Source of the DNA: JBLHUT01 sp047629975
Lineage (GTDB): Bacteria; Pseudomonadota; Alphaproteobacteria; Rhodobacterales; Rhodobacteraceae
Assembly (NCBI GenBank): GCA_047629975.1
Contig: JBLHUT010000122.1
Coordinates: 1-10,153, forward strand
Reading direction: 5' to 3'
DNA length: 10,153 nt
Positions within the stretch are counted from its first letter, which is position 1, and each line of letters opens with the position of its first letter. The position numbers and the translations under genes are program-made. Of the stretch, positions 5,395-10,153 are shown piece after piece. Under the pieces are notes generated by a model. It was not told where the DNA came from. It did not search any database and worked only from the letters and a program-made list of their open reading frames with translations.

Positions 5395-7319
5395 AACGAC
5401 CCGTAAAAGAAACCGAAGAGAGTGCGCGTCTGATCACGCGGCGTGGCCTTTTTATCGGGGCGGTGCAGGTTGGCGTTATGGGCGTTCTGGCGGCGCGCAT
5501 GCGGTATCTCGGGGTTGATCAGGCCGACCGGTTCCGGCTTTTGGCCGAAGACAACCGCATCCGGTACGATCTGTTGCCGCCCGTGCGTGGCTTGATCTTT
5601 GATCGCAACGGCGTGCCGATTGCGCAGAACGAACAGACCTACAGGATTGTCATCAAGCGGGCGGATGTGGACGATCTTGATGCGACCTTTATGCGATTGC
5701 GGGCCTTGATCGGGCTGACGGATGCCGAGATCGAAAAGGCCCGCGCCGAGGTGCTGCGTGCCAACCCCGGAGTGGCTGTGACGGTGGCGGACCGGCTGAG
5801 TTGGGATGATCTGGCCGAGGTGGCGGTGAACGGGCCGGCGTTGCCCGGGGTGTCCCCCGAGGTCGGATTATCGCGCCGGTATCCGCGCGATCAGGATTTT
5901 GCGCATCTTGTCGGGTATGTCGGGCCGGTCAGTGACTATTATCTCAGCCAGATCGAAAAGCCCGATCCGTTGCTGCTGACCCCGCGGTTCCAGATCGGTC
6001 GTGTCGGTGTCGAGGCAAAGATGGAGGGCGTGCTGCGGGGGGCGGCGGGTAACAAGCGGGTCGAGGTCAATGCAAGGGGCCGTGTGATGCGCGAGCTTGA
6101 CCGCCGCGAAGGGGCGGCGGGGGCGGATCTGCAACTGACCATCGATGCGGGTCTGCAAAACTTTGTGCAGGCGCGTCTGGCGGGCGAAAGCGCCGCAGCG
6201 GTGGTCATGGATGTGCAAACCGGTGATCTGTTGGCGATGGGGTCGGCGCCTTCGTATGATCCGAACAAATTTGTGCGCGGCATCAGCCAGACGGACTACA
6301 GCAGCCTCACAGAGAATATTTATCGCCCGTTGGCCAATAAAACGGTGCAGGGCCTGTATCCGCCCGGTTCCACCTTCAAGATGGTCACGGCGCTTGCGGC
6401 GGTCGAAGGGGGCGTGATCACCGCCGGCGAGACAGTGTATTGCCCGGGTCACACCGAGGTAGGCGGCCGGCGGTTTCATTGCTGGAAACGGGGCGGGCAC
6501 GGCTGGATCGATATGCATGACAGCCTCAAGCAATCGTGCGACGTCTATTATTACGAACTGGCGCAGCGCGCGGGCATCGAACGGATCAGTGCGATGGCCC
6601 GAAAGCTGGGTTTGGGGACACGGTTCGATATTCCGTTGTCTGCGGTGGCCGAAGGGCTGGCACCTGACAAGGATTGGAAGTTCCGCCGTTACAAACAGGA
6701 CTGGGTGGTGGGCGATAGCCTGAACGCCTCTATCGGGCAGGGCTTTGTGCTGGCGTCTCCGTTGCAGCTTGCCGTGATGACGGCGCGGCTGGCCACGGGG
6801 ACGGGTGTGTCACCGCGGTTGGTCAAGTCGATCGAAGGGATCGAGCAGCCGGTGGTTAATTCAGGCTCTCTTGGGTTGGGGCCGACGACACTGGGTCAGG
6901 TGCGCAAGGCGATGTATGCGGTGGCCAACCACCGTGGTGGCACCGCATACAGCAGCCGTATTCTGGCCGAGGACAAGCGGATGGCCGGCAAAACCGGCAC
7001 CTCGCAGGTCCGCTCGGTTGTGGTGCGCAACGAGGACGTTCCGTGGGAGCAGCGTGATCACGCGCTTTTTGTCGGCTATGCGCCGTTCGACAATCCAAAA
7101 TATGCGGTGTCGGTGGTTGTCGAGCATGGCGGCGGCGGGTCGGCGGCGGCGGCGCCTGTTGCGCGCGATATCCTGTTGCAGGCCGAGTATGGCGGGTTGC
7201 CGCCCCTTGACGCCTATCCCGAGTCCCAGCATCGACAGATCGAGCAACGCCAACAGGAGTTGCTGCTTTACGATGGAGAAAATGTAATCCGCCCTGTACC
7301 GCGCAGTGACCGCGCATGA
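5391..7319 (+). CDS. mrdA: Penicillin-binding protein 2, peptidoglycan D,D-transpeptidase
   Basis: PBP2 crosslinks peptidoglycan for cell elongation and partners with RodA and MreC. The 642 residues agree with E. coli PBP2 (633). A single N-terminal membrane anchor spans about 20-43, after a twin-arginine-like RRGLF start. The pedestal/dimer domain (about 55-235) contains the conserved RGLIFDRNG sequence. The transpeptidase domain has all active-site motifs: SxxK as S327-T-F-K330, preceded by YPPG; SxD as S382-C-D384; and KTGT at 534-537. Nothing essential is missing. Translation starts at GTG 5391, overlapping the mreD stop (GTGA). The stop overlaps the rodA ATG by 4 bases (ATGA). Beta-lactams acylate the catalytic serine in this family. 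Confidence 0.97.
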   Translation: MKRPVKETEESARLITRRGLFIGAVQVGVMGVLAARMRYLGVDQADRFRLLAEDNRIRYDLLPPVRGLIFDRNGVPIAQNEQTYRIVIKRADVDDLDATFMRLRALIGLTDAEIEKARAEVLRANPGVAVTVADRLSWDDLAEVAVNGPALPGVSPEVGLSRRYPRDQDFAHLVGYVGPVSDYYLSQIEKPDPLLLTPRFQIGRVGVEAKMEGVLRGAAGNKRVEVNARGRVMRELDRREGAAGADLQLTIDAGLQNFVQARLAGESAAAVVMDVQTGDLLAMGSAPSYDPNKFVRGISQTDYSSLTENIYRPLANKTVQGLYPPGSTFKMVTALAAVEGGVITAGETVYCPGHTEVGGRRFHCWKRGGHGWIDMHDSLKQSCDVYYYELAQRAGIERISAMARKLGLGTRFDIPLSAVAEGLAPDKDWKFRRYKQDWVVGDSLNASIGQGFVLASPLQLAVMTARLATGTGVSPRLVKSIEGIEQPVVNSGSLGLGPTTLGQVRKAMYAVANHRGGTAYSSRILAEDKRMAGKTGTSQVRSVVVRNEDVPWEQRDHALFVGYAPFDNPKYAVSVVVEHGGGGSAAAAPVARDILLQAEYGGLPPLDAYPESQHRQIEQRQQELLLYDGENVIRPVPRSDRA

Positions 7320-8467
7320 GCTATCTTGAATACAATCTCAAAACCGTACCAAGCGGATTTCGCAAGGTGCTGCACATGAACTGGGCGATTATTCTGGTGC
7401 TGAGTGCGATTGCGAGCGTCGGTTTTGTCATGCTGTACTCGGTTGCCGGTGGCGAGCTGGGTCAATGGGCCGAACCCCAGATGAAGCGTTTCGCGCTGGG
7501 CATGGTGCTGATGTTCGGTGTGGCGATGGTGCCGATCTACTTCTGGCGCAACCTTGCGGCGCTTGCCTATGCCGGTTCGGTGGTGCTTTTGCTTGTGGTC
7601 GAGTTTTTCGGTGTCACGGGGATGGGCGCGCAACGGTGGATCGACCTTGGCTTTATGCGGTTGCAGCCGTCCGAGCTGTGCAAAATTACTTCGGTGATGC
7701 TGTTGGCGGCCTATTATGACTGGTTGGACATCAAAAAGGTGTCGCGGATATTCTGGGTGATTGTTCCGGTATTCATGATTTTGTTGCCGACGTTTCTGGT
7801 CTTGCGCCAGCCCGATCTTGGCACCGCGATCCTGTTGGTGGCGGGAGGCGGGCTGGTGATGTTCGCAGCCGGCGTCCACTGGGCCTATTTCGTCGGCGTA
7901 ATCGGTTCGGGGGTGGGGCTTGTGGCGGCGGTTTTTGCCAGCCGGGGAGCACCGTGGCAGCTGATCAAGGATTACCAGTTTCGCCGGATCGACACATTTC
8001 TGAACCCCGACAATGATCCGTTGGGGGCAGGGTATCACATCACACAGTCCAAGATCGCGCTTGGTTCGGGGGGATGGACGGGGCGGGGCTTTATGCAAGG
8101 CACCCAGTCGCGGCTGAATTTCCTGCCCGAAAAGCACACCGACTTTATCTTTACGACACTCGCCGAAGAGTTCGGGTTTGTCGGGGCGATTTCCCTATTG
8201 GTGCTTTATGCGGTACTGATCGTGTTGTGCGTTGCGTCGGCCATTCAGAACAAGGACCGTTTCTCATCGCTGCTGATTTTGGGAATATCGGGTACATTCT
8301 TCTTTTTCTTTGCGGTGAATATGTCGATGGTGATGGGACTTGCACCTGTGGTTGGCGTGCCGTTGCCACTGGTGAGTTATGGCGGCTCGGCGATGCTGGT
8401 GCTGTTGGTGGCATTCGGACTGGTGCAATCCGCCCATGTCCATAGACCAAGAGGAAAGACCAGATGA
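7316..8467 (+). CDS. rodA: Peptidoglycan glycosyltransferase RodA (SEDS family)
   Basis: RodA polymerises lipid II into glycan strands in the inner membrane, paired with PBP2. The 383-residue product has about ten hydrophobic helices, as expected. SEDS signatures include GAQRWIDLG followed by LQPSE, then RQPDLGTAI, then FLPEKHTDFIFTTLAEEFGF, and GVPLPLVSYGGSA near the C-terminus. The Asp of KHTDF (D276) corresponds to the catalytic/essential aspartate of this family. The start ATG overlaps the mrdA stop (ATGA 7316-7319), with only a weak upstream ribosome site, so translation probably depends on coupling to mrdA. The 3' end overlaps the next gene in the same way. Confidence 0.97.
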   Translation: MSYLEYNLKTVPSGFRKVLHMNWAIILVLSAIASVGFVMLYSVAGGELGQWAEPQMKRFALGMVLMFGVAMVPIYFWRNLAALAYAGSVVLLLVVEFFGVTGMGAQRWIDLGFMRLQPSELCKITSVMLLAAYYDWLDIKKVSRIFWVIVPVFMILLPTFLVLRQPDLGTAILLVAGGGLVMFAAGVHWAYFVGVIGSGVGLVAAVFASRGAPWQLIKDYQFRRIDTFLNPDNDPLGAGYHITQSKIALGSGGWTGRGFMQGTQSRLNFLPEKHTDFIFTTLAEEFGFVGAISLLVLYAVLIVLCVASAIQNKDRFSSLLILGISGTFFFFFAVNMSMVMGLAPVVGVPLPLVSYGGSAMLVLLVAFGLVQSAHVHRPRGKTR

Positions 8468-9402
8468 GTATCCGCGTTCTTTTTGCAGCCCGGCCTGACA
8501 GCTGGGCAGAATACGAAGCCCCGTTGCGCAAAGCCTTCGAGGAGGCCGGGATCGCGGCAGAGCTTGGTCCCGACCTTGGCCCTCCTGAGACGGTGGATTA
8601 TATTATCTATGCTCCTAACAGCGCGGTTCAGGATTTTACGCCCTATCTGAGCACCAAGGCGGTGCTGAACCTTTGGGCGGGGGTAGAAGATGCCGTTGGC
8701 AATCAAACGCTGACCCAGCCATTTGCGCGGATGGTGGACAAGGGGCTGACGCAGGGGATGATCGAATGGGTGACAGGGCATGTCCTGCGTCATCACCTTG
8801 GAATGGATGTGCATATTCGCAAAGCCGGAGAATGGGACGATCTGCATCATGTTCCGCCGCTGGCTGGTGACCGTCGGGTCACTATTCTGGGCCTTGGGGC
8901 GCTGGGGCGAGCGTGTGGGCTTATGCTGGCGTCGCTGGGGTTTGCGGTAACCGGATGGAGCCGGACGCCGAAACAGATCGACGGGATCACCTGTTTGAGT
9001 GGACAAAGTGGCTTGGAACAGGCGTTGGGGACTTCGGAAATTCTGGTACTGCTTCTTCCTTTAACGGCCCAGACGACCAATATTATCGATGAAAAGGCCC
9101 TTGCGATGATGCCTGCCGGAGTTGTGATCGTGAATCCCGGGCGGGGACCTTTGATTGACGATGATGCGTTGCTTGCGGGGTTGGATTCAGGGCATGTCGC
9201 GCATGCGACGCTGGATGTGTTTCGCGAGGAGCCTTTGCCAGGCAAGCACCCTTTCTGGGCCAATCCGAATGTTACGATCACACCGCATATTGCGTCGGAA
9301 ACCCGCCCGTCGAGCGCGGCGCGGGTCATTGCCGAGAATATCGGGCGCGGAGAGGCAGGACTGTCCTTCTTGCATCTGGTTGATCGCGCCCGAGGATACT
9401 GA
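8464..9402 (+). CDS. ghrA: GhrA-like glyoxylate/hydroxypyruvate reductase (D-2-hydroxyacid dehydrogenase)
   Basis: This 312-residue protein belongs to the NAD(P)-dependent D-isomer-specific 2-hydroxyacid dehydrogenases, which reduce 2-oxoacids such as glyoxylate or hydroxypyruvate. The nucleotide-binding loop is GLGALG (143-148). The WSRTPK sequence at the end of the second beta strand carries Arg/Lys, which favours NADPH. Catalytic residues are R227 (NPGRG), E256 (REEP) and H275 (TPHIAS). The C-terminal VDRARGY matches my recollection of E. coli GhrA (312 residues), which supports the GhrA subgroup. ATG 8464 overlaps the rodA stop (ATGA) and has GAGGAAAG just upstream, so it has its own ribosome site as well as possible coupling. 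A metabolic enzyme at the end of a wall-synthesis run is unexpected. Exact substrate is not shown by the sequence. Confidence 0.9.
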   Translation: MSIRVLFAARPDSWAEYEAPLRKAFEEAGIAAELGPDLGPPETVDYIIYAPNSAVQDFTPYLSTKAVLNLWAGVEDAVGNQTLTQPFARMVDKGLTQGMIEWVTGHVLRHHLGMDVHIRKAGEWDDLHHVPPLAGDRRVTILGLGALGRACGLMLASLGFAVTGWSRTPKQIDGITCLSGQSGLEQALGTSEILVLLLPLTAQTTNIIDEKALAMMPAGVVIVNPGRGPLIDDDALLAGLDSGHVAHATLDVFREEPLPGKHPFWANPNVTITPHIASETRPSSAARVIAENIGRGEAGLSFLHLVDRARGY

Positions 9403-9475
9403 TCACCCCCGCGGCGGCACGCAGGTTTTGGCGGGCTTTGTCTGCGACAGGGACAGAGACAACGACAGGGGGGAT

Positions 9476-9529
9476 GCCCGTCGCGGCAGGGCTGTGGGCC
9501 TTGTGATCAGGGGCGTGGCCGCGACGGGC
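9476..9529 (+). repeat. 12-bp inverted repeat between convergent genes
   Basis: GCCCGTCGCGGC (9476-9487) and its exact reverse complement (9518-9529) enclose a 30-base loop. It lies between the ends of the ghrA-like and HIT genes, so a bidirectional transcript-end structure is plausible. Neither strand has a T-run after the stem, so I do not call a canonical terminator. Confidence 0.55.
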
Positions 9530-9533
9530 GGTG

Positions 9534-9567
9534 GCACCGCTTGCGCGGTGCGGTCGGAAACCGATCG
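9534..9567 (-). repeat. Two adjacent hairpins after the HIT gene
   Basis: GCACCGC(TTGC)GCGGTGC at 9534-9551 and CGGTCGG(AAA)CCGATCG at 9551-9567 (one G-T pair) abut one another. The second ends one base from the HIT stop codon (9569-9571, minus strand). They could protect or end the HIT transcript, but no U-rich tail is present. Confidence 0.45.
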
Positions 9568-9568
9568 T

Positions 9569-9955
9569 TCAGTCGGGATGTTTGGCCAGCATCCGCCCCA
9601 GTATCCGCCCGCCTAGCACATGGACGTGCAGGTGGGGGACTTCCTGAATGGCGGCCTCGCCTGCATTGGAAATCAGGCGAAAGCCAAGGTTTCCATCCCC
9701 CGGAGAAACTCCGGTCTGTTTGCAGATTGTGGCGATTGCCCGCGTGTAATCAAGAATTTCTGCGTCGCTGGCTTCTGTCGCGAAGTGGTCATAATTGACG
9801 TATGCCCCTTTGGGGATCACCAGAACATGCACCGGTGCCTGTGCGTAGATGTCATTGAAGGCAAGCGTGTGCGCGGTTTCAAGGACGGTCTGGTTCGGAA
9901 TTTCACCGCGCAGGATTTTTGCGAAAATGTTCTGGTCATTATAGGTATAGGCCAT
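9569..9955 (-). CDS. HIT-family (histidine triad) nucleotide-binding protein
   Basis: HIT proteins of the HINT type hydrolyse nucleoside phosphoramidates and related nucleotide conjugates in the cytoplasm. The 128-residue product, counted from ATG at 9955, fits the family. The N-terminal IFAKILRGEIP sequence and mid-protein VHVLVIPKGAY are typical of the fold. NLGFRLISNAGEAA precedes the active site. The histidine triad is H108-L-H110-V-H112 in VPHLHVHVLGGR, with H110 expected to be the nucleophile by family alignment. An upstream in-frame ATG at 9991 would add 12 residues, rich in Pro and Glu, that do not look conserved. I prefer MAYTYNDQ as the start, with GGAG about 6 bases upstream. It is convergent with the ghrA-like gene and follows the serine dehydratase gene on the same strand. 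Confidence 0.93.
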   Translation of the reverse strand: MAYTYNDQNIFAKILRGEIPNQTVLETAHTLAFNDIYAQAPVHVLVIPKGAYVNYDHFATEASDAEILDYTRAIATICKQTGVSPGDGNLGFRLISNAGEAAIQEVPHLHVHVLGGRILGRMLAKHPD

Positions 9956-10018
9956 GGGAGGCTCCGGTTCTGAAGGGTTTCGCGGCCACAAGGGGACGGT
10001 TTGCTTTGGCTCGGGTGC

Positions 10019-10047
10019 ATTTCACCAAGCCTCGTCGCCGGGTGCAA
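10019..10047 (-). promoter_or_regulatory. Candidate promoter of the HIT gene
   Basis: Read on the minus strand, TTGCAC (10047-10042) and TGAAAT (10024-10019) are separated by 17 bases and lie about 65 bases before the HIT start. The match is moderate: four of six bases in each hexamer. Confidence 0.3.
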
Positions 10048-10094
10048 CTGGAAACAGGAGCGTGGGCAGATTTGATCGCAATGTACTCAAGGGA

Positions 10095-10153
10095 TCAGCA
10101 ATTGGGAACATTTACTGCCAGCCCGCCGAGGCTGGTTTCTTTGTATTTGGCAT
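10095..10153 (-). CDS. L-serine dehydratase (iron-sulfur type), C-terminal fragment
   Basis: On the minus strand the window edge enters a frame reading AKYKETSLGGLAVNVPNC and then TGA (10097-10095). The KY(K/R)ET..GGLA(V/I) ending with a C-terminal Cys is characteristic of the one-chain iron-sulfur L-serine ammonia-lyases (SdaA type), which deaminate serine to pyruvate. The C-terminal Cys is known to reach into the active site in this family. Only 18 codons are present, so the assignment rests on this tail alone. The 139-base gap to the HIT start shows no clear terminator. Confidence 0.7.
   Translation of the reverse strand, partial: AKYKETSLGGLAVNVPNC

Noticed and set aside
5440..5520. Twin-arginine export signal at the PBP2 N-terminus (RRGLF plus hydrophobic stretch)
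   Set aside because: PBP2 proteins are normally anchored by this segment, and no cleavage site is visible. It is treated as a membrane anchor.
7268..8137. Minus-strand frame opposite rodA
   Set aside because: The composition (His, Gln, Arg) is that of the complement of membrane-helix codons. No domain or ribosome site was seen.
9403..9568. Possible small gene or gene remnant between the ghrA-like and HIT genes
   Set aside because: Frames are open on both strands because of high GC, but none has a start with a ribosome site or recognisable similarity. Stem-loops explain the region more simply.

Overview
The window looks like chromosomal DNA from an alphaproteobacterium, most likely a member of the Rhodobacteraceae (Roseobacter group). 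I infer this from the high GC content, the protein sequences, and the order leuA, mreB, mreC, mreD, mrdA (PBP2), rodA. No mobile element, CRISPR array, rRNA or tRNA was seen. The protein-coding genes are mostly ordinary housekeeping genes.

Layout: (1) 1-732 is the 3' part of a beta-propeller-type protein that enters from the left. (2) 733-946 is the leuA leader. It holds a short, unlisted ORF (807-872; possibly starting at 783) with five consecutive leucine codons plus one more just before its stop. The last codons and stop lie in the left arm of a perfect 10-bp inverted repeat (866-875/892-901). This is the hallmark of a leucine-responsive ribosome-mediated attenuator. (3) 947-2515 is leuA, the first committed step of leucine synthesis, closed by a strong intrinsic terminator (2535-2571). 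(4) 2755-9402 is a plus-strand run mreB-mreC-mreD-mrdA-rodA-ghrA-like. MreB filaments, MreC/MreD, the PBP2 transpeptidase and the RodA glycosyltransferase together form the elongasome, which builds the lateral cell wall. From mreC onward every junction is a 4- to 8-base start/stop overlap, so translation is probably coupled, and a glyoxylate/hydroxypyruvate reductase-type gene is included in the chain. (5) 9403-9568 lies between converging genes and contains three consecutive GC-rich stem-loops. (6) On the minus strand are a HIT-family nucleotide hydrolase (9569-9955) and the last codons of an iron-sulfur L-serine dehydratase (10095-10153).

The most interesting element is the leucine leader upstream of leuA. 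The sequence shows the Leu-codon run and the inverted repeat directly. No U-tract follows the hairpin, so the output step may be translational or Rho-linked rather than classical intrinsic termination; that part is inference.
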